From NCBI RefSeq assembly GCF_900099925.1, contig NZ_FNDE01000014.1, positions 17,448-81,447 of the forward strand: 64,000 nucleotides of DNA. The letters are read 5' to 3'. The translations under genes were made by a program, and so were the position numbers. How positions within the stretch are numbered: position 1 is the first letter of the stretch; the number at the start of each line of letters is the position of its first letter. This document shows positions 27,047 to 35,888 of the stretch, piece after piece. The DNA comes from Aneurinibacillus thermoaerophilus (lineage in GTDB: Bacteria; Bacillota; Bacilli; Aneurinibacillales; Aneurinibacillaceae). The notes beneath the pieces are model-generated. The model did not search any database. It saw only the letters and a list, made by a program, of their open reading frames with translations, and was not told the DNA's origin.

Positions 27047-28270
27047 GTGAGAACAGCAGGCAAATTGATGGTTTCTGTGCTGGCGCTGGCGGCTGCGTTC
27101 GCGGCCGGGATCTGGACGAGCGCAGGTGAAGCGGACGGTTTTAAAGAAAAAATTACCGCCTATTTTTATCCTGTAACTTATTATTTTGATGGTAAAAAAG
27201 ATACAAGCGATCCGAAAGTATATAAAAATAATGGCAATCAAGTTCCGAAGACGATTACATACCAAGGGACCACCTATGTTCCATTGCGATATGTCGGAGA
27301 AAAGCTTGGCAAAGAAGTAGGATATGATGGGAAGACACATTCTGTTTGGATAGGGCAAAAACCTAAGCTAGAAGCTGTGCAGGCAAATTCTGTTCAGCGG
27401 ACAGCAAGCGTAACATCGAGCTTTAAAGTTGAGATTGGAGACCGCTGGGATACTGTCAAATCCAAACTGGGATCTTATAAAGCTGCCTATACGGGAGCGA
27501 ACAAGACGAAGTGGTGGGTATATGACAGGTATTGGATCGGTTTCCGCGACGGCCATGTGATTGAAATGTTTTCTAACACCCTGGACACACAGTATAATGG
27601 CGTAAAAGTGGGGAGCACGCGCAGCGAAGTCGAGAAGAAATTGAAATATAGCGCTAAGCCGGAATGGGCTTTATACGGGGCTACCTTTACTTTTAAAAAT
27701 GACAGTTCGGAAAAAGTGCTGTACAAATCCGGTTCCTTAGCGATCATTGCTTACTATGACAATCTGGACAAAAAAAAGTTACTTGGTTTACGTGTTGTCA
27801 ATCCAACTGAGCTTGTTCATAAGAAATACTTTGGCTATACGTATCAATATATAAAAAAACCGAACATTCCTTCTTATCCGACGGATACGGCTACTGTCAA
27901 TCGAGATGCTGCTAGGCAAGTATTATGGCTGACCAATATAGAAAGAGCAAAGAAGAAAGTGCCTGCTCTTGCGTGGAGCGATCAGGCGGCCGCCTCCGCC
28001 TATAAACATAGTAAAGATATGAGCGTGTACAATTACTTTTCGCATACAACGCGCGCTGGAAAGTCACCGTTTGATTTAATGGCTGAGCAAGGAATTAAAT
28101 ACACTTTGGCCGCTGAGAATATTTCTATGGGATATCCAGACGCTATTGAAGCTGTATTTGGGTGGATGAATAGCTCCGGCCACAGAAAAAACTTATTGAA
28201 TCCCGCTTTTAAAAAGCTTGGTGTAGGCGTGTACGGGACATACTATACCCAGCATTTTTTCACGCCCTAA
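27047..28270 (+). CDS. Secreted stalk-domain plus CAP-domain protein
   Basis: A 407-residue exported protein. After a signal peptide (KLMVSVLALAAAFAAGIWTS) comes a stalk domain (about 45-105: TYQGTTYVPLRYVGEKLG, VGYDGKTHSVWIG), then a CAP-associated middle region (about 120-270: GDRWDTVKSKLGS, GVKVGSTRSEVEKKL), and a C-terminal CAP/SCP domain (about 285-405: HSKDMSVYNYFSHTT, ENISMGYP, SGHRKNLLNP). CAP domains in Bacillus occur in spore or envelope proteins such as YkwD and YlbC. Start GTG with GAGGAG ten bases upstream. It has the same stalk module as the protein at 23895, suggesting shared surface attachment. Confidence 0.85.
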   Translation: MRTAGKLMVSVLALAAAFAAGIWTSAGEADGFKEKITAYFYPVTYYFDGKKDTSDPKVYKNNGNQVPKTITYQGTTYVPLRYVGEKLGKEVGYDGKTHSVWIGQKPKLEAVQANSVQRTASVTSSFKVEIGDRWDTVKSKLGSYKAAYTGANKTKWWVYDRYWIGFRDGHVIEMFSNTLDTQYNGVKVGSTRSEVEKKLKYSAKPEWALYGATFTFKNDSSEKVLYKSGSLAIIAYYDNLDKKKLLGLRVVNPTELVHKKYFGYTYQYIKKPNIPSYPTDTATVNRDAARQVLWLTNIERAKKKVPALAWSDQAAASAYKHSKDMSVYNYFSHTTRAGKSPFDLMAEQGIKYTLAAENISMGYPDAIEAVFGWMNSSGHRKNLLNPAFKKLGVGVYGTYYTQHFFTP

Positions 28271-28285
28271 TCAGGCAATTATGTT

Positions 28286-28315
28286 TTGACAAGTTCATGC
28301 TGGAAGAAGTAAAAT
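28286..28315 (+). promoter_or_regulatory. Promoter of yneF, flanked by an inverted repeat
   Basis: TTGACA (28286-28291) and TAAAAT (28310-28315), 18 bases apart. A perfect 8-base inverted repeat CAGGCAAT (28272-28279) and ATTGCCTG (28324-28331) brackets the promoter. Confidence 0.65.
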
Positions 28316-28360
28316 ATCATGTGATTGCCTGAAAATTAAGAGTGGAAGGGACGAGCATTT

Positions 28361-28597
28361 ATGTGGGATTATATTATTCCGATTCTTACGCTGCTTGTCG
28401 GAGTGATTGCGGGGTTCGCCCTTGGCGTATGGTACTTGCGAAACCAAATGGCGAATATGCAGATGGATGAGAAACAAATCCAGCAAATCGCCCGCTCGAT
28501 GGGAATGAACTTGAATCAAAAGCAGTTAAACCAGATGACGCGCAGAATGCAAAACATGAAACCTGGTCTGAAACCGGGTGCGAAAAAGAAAAAATAA
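28361..28597 (+). CDS. yneF: YneF family (UPF0154) membrane protein
   Basis: A 78-residue protein with one N-terminal membrane helix (IIPILTLLVGVIAGFALGVWYL) and a cytoplasmic tail with QIQQIARSMGMNLNQKQLNQ, the UPF0154 signature, ending in a basic KKKK tail. In Bacillus it is a conserved membrane protein of unclear function. Here it stands alone, unlike B. subtilis, where it lies near other ccd/yne genes. Confidence 0.9.
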   Translation: MWDYIIPILTLLVGVIAGFALGVWYLRNQMANMQMDEKQIQQIARSMGMNLNQKQLNQMTRRMQNMKPGLKPGAKKKK

Positions 28598-28670
28598 CCG
28601 GGGAAACCTGTCATAAAAGCTGTGAACGAGGCCGATTGGACGCAGCTTTTTGCTATTCGCGTAAAAAAGA

Positions 28671-28706
28671 AAAAACGCGCATCCGGCACGGATTGCGCGT
28701 TTTTTA
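28671..28706. terminator. Bidirectional terminator between yneF and yfhP
   Basis: ACGCGC-ATCC pairs with GGAT-TGCGCGT (28675-28684 with 28690-28700). It has Ts after the stem on the plus strand and As before it that give Ts on the minus strand, so it serves both convergent genes. Confidence 0.9.
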
Positions 28707-28708
28707 TG

Positions 28709-29698
28709 TTATGGCTTTTCCAACGCCAATTCTGGCGCAAGAACTTTGCTTTCCATTTTGTGTTCGCGGTATTCCCAGCCTGTGTAGGAATCTATGATGT
28801 TCAACTGTTCGTCTAGGTGAACTATCGCAACAAATGCATAGTGCGTTTTGGTTCGATAGCGCAAATCGATCCAGCGCACTTCGTGACCAAACGTTCGTTT
28901 TTTTGTATATACGTACGGGTACCGCGTGAAGGATAGAAAAGCTTGCACCTTATTATCCTGCTTTGCTTTTTTGATAACTTCATTTTCTTCTTTATGGTAA
29001 AAAGTGTCGTGCCAGATGATACGTTTGTTGTGCAATTCGCCGACATACGAAGCATAGGCGGTCTGGACGATCACACCCCAGTGCGTCCAGCGAAGCGTCG
29101 GAAGCAGAATATAGTGCCCTTCTTCGCCTAACTCGGCTTTTACGAACCGCACTAATCTGCGGTAAGTTATTGTTCTTTGGATAATATAGGAAATCATAAT
29201 CGTATATACGATGCTGAACACATGTCCTGGGTCGAAACCGGCAGCCCAGAAGAGAAAACCGATAAGGTGAATGGCCATGATGAATGGGTCGAATATGTTG
29301 ATAACATTGAAAGAAATCCATCGTTTGGAGAAAGGGCGGGCTGCTTGCGTACCGTATGCGTTAAACAAGTCGATAGACACATGAACAACTACGGCGAGCA
29401 GCGTCCACAATAACAGATGCAAGTATGAAACGCCTGAAAAGAAGGTATAAATACCGCCACTGATAAGTCCTGCCCAAATGAAAATCGCCGGAATGGAGTG
29501 AGAGCGTCCGCGATGATTGCGAATATATGATGCGTTGCCGCGAAGTTTTAATACCGTATCCAAATCGGGCGCCTGAGAGCCAATCAGCGTTCCGAGAAGT
29601 ACAGCATTGGCAAGTTCAGGTTGGCCGGCTACGACCGGATCCAAATACGCAAGACCTGCGAGACCAAATCCCATTGCAATGTGGGTACCTGTATCCAA
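28709..29698 (-). CDS. yfhP: Membrane-bound metal-dependent hydrolase, YfhP/YdjM type
   Basis: A 329-residue protein starting MDTGTHIAMGFGLAGLAYLD and carrying the family's His and Asp ligands (NHRGRSHSIPAI, VVHVSIDLFNAYG) in an N-terminal half with about four membrane helices; the C-terminal half is soluble. It belongs to the LexA-binding, inner-membrane hydrolase family. B. subtilis YfhP is encoded next to mutY, and the same neighbour (mutY, divergent) is found here. Its substrate is unknown. Confidence 0.87.
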   Translation of the reverse strand: MDTGTHIAMGFGLAGLAYLDPVVAGQPELANAVLLGTLIGSQAPDLDTVLKLRGNASYIRNHRGRSHSIPAIFIWAGLISGGIYTFFSGVSYLHLLLWTLLAVVVHVSIDLFNAYGTQAARPFSKRWISFNVINIFDPFIMAIHLIGFLFWAAGFDPGHVFSIVYTIMISYIIQRTITYRRLVRFVKAELGEEGHYILLPTLRWTHWGVIVQTAYASYVGELHNKRIIWHDTFYHKEENEVIKKAKQDNKVQAFLSFTRYPYVYTKKRTFGHEVRWIDLRYRTKTHYAFVAIVHLDEQLNIIDSYTGWEYREHKMESKVLAPELALEKP

Positions 29699-29923
29699 GT
29701 AAACTCCTCCAATTTCCGTATTAGCCTTAAGCGGCTTCTGTTTTCGCTACACTCTTTCTCGTTTTCCAGTTTTCGTGGATAGCGTAAAGCATTATGCTTT
29801 ATTATAAAAGAAAACGATATGAATGTTTAGCAATTTAACATAAAATATATATTTTTTATATGCTGTTCAGAGTCTTAATGTACCCATTATAAGAACGAAT
29901 GATGATGCGGGAGGAGAATGTGG

Positions 29924-30256
29924 ATGAACTGGATTCAAGTGTTTGCGGAATATAAAATCATCCCGGAGAAACGCGGAGAATATTTGCAAAAAATTAAAGA
30001 CATAGCGATTGCTATGGAGAAAATTGGCGCGCGTAATTTCGTATTGCAAGAAGGTGTAGATCAGCCTGGTTTATTTGTTGAAATGTTTCACGTTCCTACT
30101 GTGGAGGCATATCGAAAAATCAAGCGAAAACGTTGTGAAGAGACGGGAACTTCGGGGGGATTCTGGCAGAGTATCAACGATTGTATTGTAGCTGGAACGA
30201 ACAGATTAAATATGTGGGCGTTTGCGCCGGTTGACATAGATGGGAGTGGAGAATAA
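29924..30256 (+). CDS. Hypothetical protein, possible ferredoxin-like alpha/beta barrel
   Basis: A 110-residue soluble protein starting MNWIQVFAEYKIIPEKR. ATG 29924 is eight bases after GGGAGGAG; the ATG at 29918 is too close. The pattern of strand-helix-strand (FAEYKIIPEKRGEYLQKIKD, GLFVEMFHVPTVEAYRKIKR) and the closing NMWAFAPV resemble the dimeric alpha/beta-barrel (NIPSNAP/ABM-like) fold. It is followed after three bases by mutY, so it is co-transcribed. No function can be given. Confidence 0.7.
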   Translation: MNWIQVFAEYKIIPEKRGEYLQKIKDIAIAMEKIGARNFVLQEGVDQPGLFVEMFHVPTVEAYRKIKRKRCEETGTSGGFWQSINDCIVAGTNRLNMWAFAPVDIDGSGE

Positions 30257-30259
30257 TAC

Positions 30260-31396
30260 ATGGCAAAGCAGCAGGAACGGCAGCAAGATCTGATTGGTTC
30301 GTTTGATATCGAAGGATTTCAGGATGATTTATTGTATTGGTTTGAAAGGCAGCAGCGGGATTTGCCTTGGCGGCGAGATCGGGATGCCTATCGTGTCTGG
30401 GTATCAGAGATTATGCTTCAGCAGACGAGAGTAGAGACGGTGATTCCGTATTATGAACGGTTTATGGAACGTTTTCCGACCGTGCGTGATCTGGCTGAAG
30501 CTGATTTAGAAGAAGTATACAAATACTGGGAAGGGCTCGGCTATTACTCGCGGGCTAGAAATTTGCATGCAGCTGTAAAAGAGGTGCAGGAAAAGTACGG
30601 GGGCGTAGTACCCGATACACCGGAAGAAGTGCATGCCCTAAAAGGAGTCGGGCCCTATACGGCAGGCGCTATTCTAAGCATCGCATACGGGCTGCCGGAG
30701 CCTGCGGTGGACGGCAATGTCATGCGTGTGCTGTCCCGTATTTTTTTAATTGAGGAAGACATTACGAAGGCGAAAACGAGAAAGCTATTCGAAGCGGTTG
30801 TGCACCGAATTATCGCACACCGGAATCCTTCGTTTTTTAATCAGGCGTTAATGGAACTGGGTGCGCTGATTTGTATTCCGCGTTCGCCACGTTGTGGGAT
30901 ATGTCCTGTAGCGAACCACTGTCGTGCCCGGGACAAAGGGATACAAGAGTCATTGCCTGTGAAGAAGAAAGCGAAGCAGGTGCGGATCGAAGAGCGAGCG
31001 GTAGCATTGATACAGCGGAATGATGGGAGATGGCTGCTTCATAAGCGTCCTGGAACAGGGCTTTTAGCGAATTTGTGGGAGTTTCCAAACACGGAATATA
31101 AGGGAGACGCAGACCCGAGAGAACAGTTGAGCACGTATGTATATCAGACGTTCGGAGTAAAATGCATACCTCAGGAATTAGTAATGGAGCATAGCCACGT
31201 ATTTTCGCATTTGCAATGGAATTTACGCACTTATATATGCGCGTACAAAGGGCAAGAAGATGTGGAAGGAGACGCTGAGGCAAAAGTGCGGGCAAGCTGG
31301 GTACTGATAGAAGAAATGCCGCACTATCCATTTTCTGTATCCCATAAAAAAATCGCGGACGGGTTACACGAAGGATTTCAGCAAAGTTTGCTGTAA
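30260..31396 (+). CDS. mutY: A/G-specific adenine glycosylase
   Basis: A 378-residue base-excision glycosylase that removes adenine opposite 8-oxoguanine. Seen are PWRRDRDAYRVWVSEIMLQQTRVETV, the helix-hairpin-helix LKGVGPYTAGAILS with catalytic Asp in AVDGNVMRVLSR, the [4Fe-4S] motif C-x6-C-x2-C-x5-C (CIPRSPRCGICPVANHC), and a C-terminal NUDIX-like domain (LLHKRPGTGLLANLWEFP). It shares a transcript with the gene just upstream. The yfhP-mutY neighbourhood matches B. subtilis. Confidence 0.97.
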   Translation: MAKQQERQQDLIGSFDIEGFQDDLLYWFERQQRDLPWRRDRDAYRVWVSEIMLQQTRVETVIPYYERFMERFPTVRDLAEADLEEVYKYWEGLGYYSRARNLHAAVKEVQEKYGGVVPDTPEEVHALKGVGPYTAGAILSIAYGLPEPAVDGNVMRVLSRIFLIEEDITKAKTRKLFEAVVHRIIAHRNPSFFNQALMELGALICIPRSPRCGICPVANHCRARDKGIQESLPVKKKAKQVRIEERAVALIQRNDGRWLLHKRPGTGLLANLWEFPNTEYKGDADPREQLSTYVYQTFGVKCIPQELVMEHSHVFSHLQWNLRTYICAYKGQEDVEGDAEAKVRASWVLIEEMPHYPFSVSHKKIADGLHEGFQQSLL

Positions 31397-31516
31397 GCGC
31401 ATCAAGTCAGGGCGAGGAACGAAATGCGACAACGGATCTGGCTGCGCCTGCTTTTGAACTCTTAATTTTTAGGCGGCTAGAATAGATACGGTGAATGACA
31501 AAAAAGGGGGGGGAGC

Positions 31517-32938
31517 ATGGAGAATGAAAAAAGGGCAATGAAGCCGGAAGATATAGAAGAAGTCAAAAAAATCGTAAAAATGGGAAGGGTACTGACCGAT
31601 GAAAGCGACCTTTTCAGCTATTCGTTTGACGCTTCCTTCGGCACATATTTGACGGATTTGGTTGTTCAAACAAAAAGTGTGACAGAGCTTGCTGCGCTCG
31701 TGAAGTTGGCAAACCGCAAACGAATCCCCGTATACCCGCGCGGACAATCGACGTGTCTGAGCGGGGGGCCTTTGCCGGTGAAAGGCGGTATGGTATTTGA
31801 TTTGTCAGTGATGAATGATGTGCTGGAAATTGATGAAGAAGATTTAATCGCCGTCGTATCGCCCGGTGTGTTGACCGCGGATATTCATCGTGCGGCTGAA
31901 AAAAAAGGATTGATGTATCCGCCAGACCCCAGCAGTTCCCACGTCTCGACTATCGGCGGTAATCTGGCGGAAAATTCAGGGGGGCCGCGGGGATTGAAAT
32001 ACGGGGTAACGAAGGATTATGTAATTGGCCTTGAAGTTATTGTTCCAGAAGGGGAAATTATTAGAACCGGAGGCCGGACGGTGAAGAATGTTACAGGCTA
32101 TGATTTGACCAAGCTGATCGTTGGCTCGGAGGGAACGCTCGGCATTATTACGAAAGCAATATTGCGACTTTTGCCCAAGCCTCCTGCTTCGGAGACGGTG
32201 ATGGCCGTATTTGATAGCCTTGTGGATGCGGGCGGTGCTATTTCAAAAATTCTCTCTTCCGGTATTTTACCTGCCAAAATGGAATTGATGGATCAGGCGT
32301 CCATTATAGCAGTGGAAAATTACGAGCCATCTAATTTGCCTGTCGATGCTGAAGCGATCATTCTGCTCGAACTGGACGGACATCCTGTGGCGGTTAAAGA
32401 TGAAGTTCAGCAAGTTGCAGAACTGTGTAAAGCGGTTGGTGCTAGAGAAATCCGCATTCCGGGAAATGAAGCGGAAAAGGCGGAAATATGGCGGGCGCGC
32501 AAGCTTGTATCTCCGGCCATTGTGCGTATTAAACCGACGAAAATTTCCGAAGATGCTACAGTACCGCGGAGCAAAATTCCCGACATGTGTGCGAGACTGC
32601 AAGAGATCCGTAGAAAGTATAACATTCATCTGGTCGTCTTTGGCCACGCGGGCGATGGAAACCTACATCCAAATATTATTGCCGATAAAAATGACAAAGA
32701 AGAAATGAAGCGAGTTGAGGAGGCAATTGCGGAGATTTTTGCAGCAGCGGTAGAACTGGGAGGTACGTTATCAGGCGAACATGGCATTGGGACGATGAAA
32801 GCGCCGTTTATGGAGATGGAATTAGGAGCGGTCGGGCTTGACATGATGCGACGTATTAAGCAAGTTTGGGATCCGAACAATATTATGAACCCGGGCAAAA
32901 TTTTTCCGGAGCCGGGTCAAAAGCTGGAGTTGACCTAA
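31517..32938 (+). CDS. glcD: FAD-linked oxidase, glycolate oxidase subunit GlcD type
   Basis: A 473-residue vanillyl-alcohol-oxidase-superfamily flavoprotein. Its FAD-binding half includes PVYPRGQSTCLSGG, HVSTIGGNLAENSGGPRGLKYG and VKNVTGYDLTKLIVGSEGTLGI; its C-terminal cap holds VFGHAGDGNLHPN and GGTLSGEHGIGTMKAPFM. It oxidises glycolate or D-lactate and works with the Fe-S subunit encoded one base downstream. The ATG follows a run of Gs (GGGGGGGGAGC). A GlcE subunit is absent, as in many Bacillales pairs. Confidence 0.92.
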   Translation: MENEKRAMKPEDIEEVKKIVKMGRVLTDESDLFSYSFDASFGTYLTDLVVQTKSVTELAALVKLANRKRIPVYPRGQSTCLSGGPLPVKGGMVFDLSVMNDVLEIDEEDLIAVVSPGVLTADIHRAAEKKGLMYPPDPSSSHVSTIGGNLAENSGGPRGLKYGVTKDYVIGLEVIVPEGEIIRTGGRTVKNVTGYDLTKLIVGSEGTLGIITKAILRLLPKPPASETVMAVFDSLVDAGGAISKILSSGILPAKMELMDQASIIAVENYEPSNLPVDAEAIILLELDGHPVAVKDEVQQVAELCKAVGAREIRIPGNEAEKAEIWRARKLVSPAIVRIKPTKISEDATVPRSKIPDMCARLQEIRRKYNIHLVVFGHAGDGNLHPNIIADKNDKEEMKRVEEAIAEIFAAAVELGGTLSGEHGIGTMKAPFMEMELGAVGLDMMRRIKQVWDPNNIMNPGKIFPEPGQKLELT

Positions 32939-32939
32939 A

Positions 32940-34232
32940 ATGAACGAACCTTTAGAACAGTTGCGGAAAGAGTTGCAATATGAAAAAACGAATCGCTGTG
33001 TCCAGTGCGGTTACTGTCTTCCTGTGTGTCCGACATACATTACGATGAGAAAAGAAACGCATTCGCCGCGTGGAAGAATTAACCTAGTTAAGATGGTGGG
33101 TGAAGGAAGAATTACCGATTTGTCTGTTCTAGAGGAACCGCTGAATTTGTGTCTTGGATGCCGGGCCTGCGAGACGGCCTGTCCAACTGGTGTCGAATAT
33201 GGTGCGATTCTTGAGGCATCCAGAGCTGCGCTGGCGCGGCGTAAGAAATTTTCTGTTCCGGTTCGTCTGTTGCGCCGGACAATGTTTAAAAAAGTGTTTT
33301 CGAGTAAGCGAATAATGAAATTTGCAGGCAGTATGCTTTGGCTGTATCAAAAAAGCGGGCTGCAAAAAGCAGCGCGCGTTTCCGGTGCTCTTGAGAAATT
33401 GCCGTATCATCTTGGCGTTTTTACGGAGGCCATTCCTCCTTTGGAACGTGGGCGAATACCTGTAAGAATAAAAGCGAGAAGAGAAAAGAAGTACACGGTT
33501 GCATTTTTTACCGGATGCGTCATGGACGCTGTGTTTCAGCGCATTAATCGACTATCGGTATTGCTGCTCGCGGAGGCAGGGTGCGATGTCATTGTTGTAC
33601 CAGGGCAGACATGCTGTGGAGCGCTGCACGCGCATGCCGGAGAGGTGGAAGAAGCCAGGCGCCTTGCCAAGCAAAATATTGCCGCGTTTGAAAAAGAAGA
33701 CGTCGATTTTGTTGTCAATAATGCCGGAGGCTGTGGCGCGATACTGCACGAATACGGCCATTTGCTAGGGAAAGAGGAGGAATGGAAAGAAAGAGCCGAG
33801 TCTTTCGCCGCAAAGTCAAGGGATATCAGTCAGGTGCTCTTGGCTTGCGGCGGTCTGAAGAATTTGAAACCACGCTCTGGCGAGCGGGTAACGTACCAGC
33901 GTTCTTGCCATTTGACCAACGTCCAAAAGGTTGTGAATGAACCGCTGGCGCTTTTGAAAAGCGTACCCGGCATTGAGTTCGTGGAGATGGAAGAAGCACA
34001 GATGTGCTGTGGCTCGGCAGGTATTTATAACATTGTCCATTATAATGAAGCGATGGATATTCTTGATGAAAAAATGAAACATACGAAAGCGACAGGAGCT
34101 TCCGCCGTCATTACAACAAACCCGGGCTGTCTTCTGCAAATGAAGCTCGGAATTGAGCGGGAAAATTTGTCCGGTTCGATGCGGGCTGTACATCTTGTTG
34201 AATATTTGGCGGAAGCGGCAGGCATTTCCTGA
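32940..34232 (+). CDS. glcF: (Fe-S)-binding subunit, GlcF type
   Basis: A 430-residue protein with two [4Fe-4S] ferredoxin motifs (CVQCGYCLPVCP near 21 and CLGCRACETACP near 70) and two CCG domains (GQTCCGALHAHAG, QMCCGSAGIYN) for heterodisulfide-type clusters. It passes electrons from the GlcD flavin to the membrane quinone pool. It starts one base after the glcD stop, so translation is coupled. Its stop is 40 bases from the stop of the convergent MFS gene. Confidence 0.93.
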   Translation: MNEPLEQLRKELQYEKTNRCVQCGYCLPVCPTYITMRKETHSPRGRINLVKMVGEGRITDLSVLEEPLNLCLGCRACETACPTGVEYGAILEASRAALARRKKFSVPVRLLRRTMFKKVFSSKRIMKFAGSMLWLYQKSGLQKAARVSGALEKLPYHLGVFTEAIPPLERGRIPVRIKARREKKYTVAFFTGCVMDAVFQRINRLSVLLLAEAGCDVIVVPGQTCCGALHAHAGEVEEARRLAKQNIAAFEKEDVDFVVNNAGGCGAILHEYGHLLGKEEEWKERAESFAAKSRDISQVLLACGGLKNLKPRSGERVTYQRSCHLTNVQKVVNEPLALLKSVPGIEFVEMEEAQMCCGSAGIYNIVHYNEAMDILDEKMKHTKATGASAVITTNPGCLLQMKLGIERENLSGSMRAVHLVEYLAEAAGIS

Positions 34233-34271
34233 AATATGTTAGTAAAAAATATGTTTGTTATCGGTGAAGGG

Positions 34272-35504
34272 CTATGAATCGGTTCCAGGTTCTTGGGTGG
34301 CAACTGGCAAACGGTATAGCGGCAGGATAAAAAGCAGACCGACGATAAATAGAATTCCTGCCATTTCATACATCGCAACAAGGGAAAATAAATTTTTAAG
34401 CAGGCCCGCTATGCTCATCGTAATGACCATTGCCCCGGTGAACAACGGACTGAGAATACCGTTAACCCGACCTATATATTGACTTTCCGTATTTTGCAAG
34501 ATCATCGTGTTGATTCCTATTTGAATGCAAGGGAGCACTAAACCGCTGAAAAACTGTGCAGTTAATGTTAACCACGGAGTCGTTGATATACCGGATATGG
34601 CCATGCAGATCGCGTCGACAAACATGCCGAATGCTAGCAGTTTTTGTGGTGCGACCGATTTAGCGAAAACCATAGCCAATCCGCCGCCTAGAACCATGCC
34701 GATCCCGCTGACGGTCATTAACCATTGCAAATATTCTTTTTCTAGACCGAGTCGTTCTGTAACTAGAAAAACGCCGAGCGGCTGGATAAGGCCAATCGCC
34801 AAACCGGCGGCGAAGAAACAGGCTCCGAGCAGCGTTAGTACTTTTTTCGACAGCACATAACGAATCCCGGCAGCCATCTCTTGAAGGAGCGTTGAATGAG
34901 TCTCTTCTTTACCCATATCGCGATCCGGCGGAAGAAAAAACAATGCAACGGCCGACATGAGGAAAGCTATCCCCGTTATCATAATCGCAACTTGAATACC
35001 AAAGGTTTGATAAACGAACGTTCCAAGAACTGGGCCAAAAATCATGAATACAGCGAAGATCGTTTGATAAATCGACATCCCAGCTTGCACCTGTTCGGCC
35101 GGAACGTGCATTTTAAATAGCTTTAACCCGGCTGGCTGTGAGAATTGAGACAAGATCGCCGAGAACAGTATGGAAAAAAACACAGCCTTCCACGAACCAA
35201 AAATCAATGTAAATAGAACGGCGAATACTGATATGGCGCTCAATACATCGCACCAGATCATTGTTCGCTTGGGGGGCCAACGGTCGGCAAAGGTTCCCCC
35301 GATAAACGAGAAAATAAAAATCGGCGCAAATTCAGCGACCGAAACCATTGAAACTGCGAATGCATCCCCTCCTGTCATTTCCACTACATACAGCAGCACG
35401 GAGAAATTACGTACCCAGATGCCAATTTGGAGAAAAAGTTCAGATAATAGGATCGCTTGCACAAAACGATTGCGAAATAGGTTGGCCATGGATGGTGAAG
35501 ACAA
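34272..35504 (-). CDS. MFS exporter (macrolide-efflux/EntS-like)
   Basis: A 410-residue, twelve-helix major facilitator of the MefA/EntS-type drug and siderophore exporters. Seen are NLFRNRFVQAILLSELF, the loop-2 GGTFADRWPPKR motif and QPAGLKLFKMHVP. The frame is open to 35561, but AAGGAAGG lies eight bases before a TTG at 35504, making that the most likely start; ATG 35489 has no such site. It is preceded by a long structured leader with a transcription attenuator, which is known for antibiotic-inducible genes. This suggests a ribosome-targeting drug as inducer and substrate, though that is inference. Confidence 0.88.
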   Translation of the reverse strand: MSSPSMANLFRNRFVQAILLSELFLQIGIWVRNFSVLLYVVEMTGGDAFAVSMVSVAEFAPIFIFSFIGGTFADRWPPKRTMIWCDVLSAISVFAVLFTLIFGSWKAVFFSILFSAILSQFSQPAGLKLFKMHVPAEQVQAGMSIYQTIFAVFMIFGPVLGTFVYQTFGIQVAIMITGIAFLMSAVALFFLPPDRDMGKEETHSTLLQEMAAGIRYVLSKKVLTLLGACFFAAGLAIGLIQPLGVFLVTERLGLEKEYLQWLMTVSGIGMVLGGGLAMVFAKSVAPQKLLAFGMFVDAICMAISGISTTPWLTLTAQFFSGLVLPCIQIGINTMILQNTESQYIGRVNGILSPLFTGAMVITMSIAGLLKNLFSLVAMYEMAGILFIVGLLFILPLYRLPVATQEPGTDS

Positions 35505-35571
35505 TATGGTTTCCTTCCTTCCGTTTATTTTTATTTCATATTTCATCACTTTAATTTCCAAATATAAGCAT

Positions 35572-35748
35572 AAAAAACCTCCTTATCCACTTTTCTGGAT
35601 AGGAGGCAGAACAGTAACAAAAAGATACAGTACAGTACTTTTCGACTGATGCTATTAAATGGGTATTTTGTATATAAAAATTCATACTAATCCTATCCAA
35701 GAAAAGTTTTTGTGCTTAAATGATGAATGTTTTTAAGGATAAGATTAG
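35572..35748 (-). promoter_or_regulatory. Four-arm transcription attenuator before the MFS exporter
   Basis: On the minus strand four arms are seen in order: 1 CTAATCTTATCC (35748-35737), 2 GGATAGGATTAG (35698-35687), 3 CCTCCTATCC (35606-35597) and 4 GGATAAGGAGG (35588-35578) followed by TTTTTT. Arms 1 and 2 pair (one G-U); 3 and 4 pair as an intrinsic terminator. Arm 2 GGATAGGA is also perfectly complementary to arm 3 TCCTATCC, forming an antiterminator. A short reading frame ends inside arm 1. This is the classical logic of ribosome-mediated attenuation. Confidence 0.7.
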
Positions 35749-35756
35749 TTGATCAT
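35745..35756 (-). CDS. Candidate leader peptide of the attenuator
   Basis: ATG ATC AAC TAA encodes M-I-N and stops inside attenuator arm 1. AAGGGTGA lies eleven bases upstream. In-frame GTG (35771) would give MTFKPMIN but sits directly on the ribosome site. A ribosome stalled here would cover arm 1 and free arm 2. Such minimal frames are hard to prove. Confidence 0.4.
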   Translation of the reverse strand: MIN

Positions 35757-35793
35757 TGGTTTAAAAGTCACCCTTCCATTAAATATCAATTTG

Positions 35794-35822
35794 ATACTAC
35801 ACTATTACATAAATTAAATCAA
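35794..35822 (-). promoter_or_regulatory. Promoter of the attenuated MFS transcript
   Basis: On the minus strand TTGATT (35822-35817) and TAGTAT (35799-35794) are 17 bases apart. Transcription would start near 35787, about ten bases before the leader ribosome site. Confidence 0.65.
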
Positions 35823-35888
35823 GGATTTGTTTTGATTAACAGCATTGACTTCACCTAATCCTTTATTTTTTATTGCGAATGTTATGTT

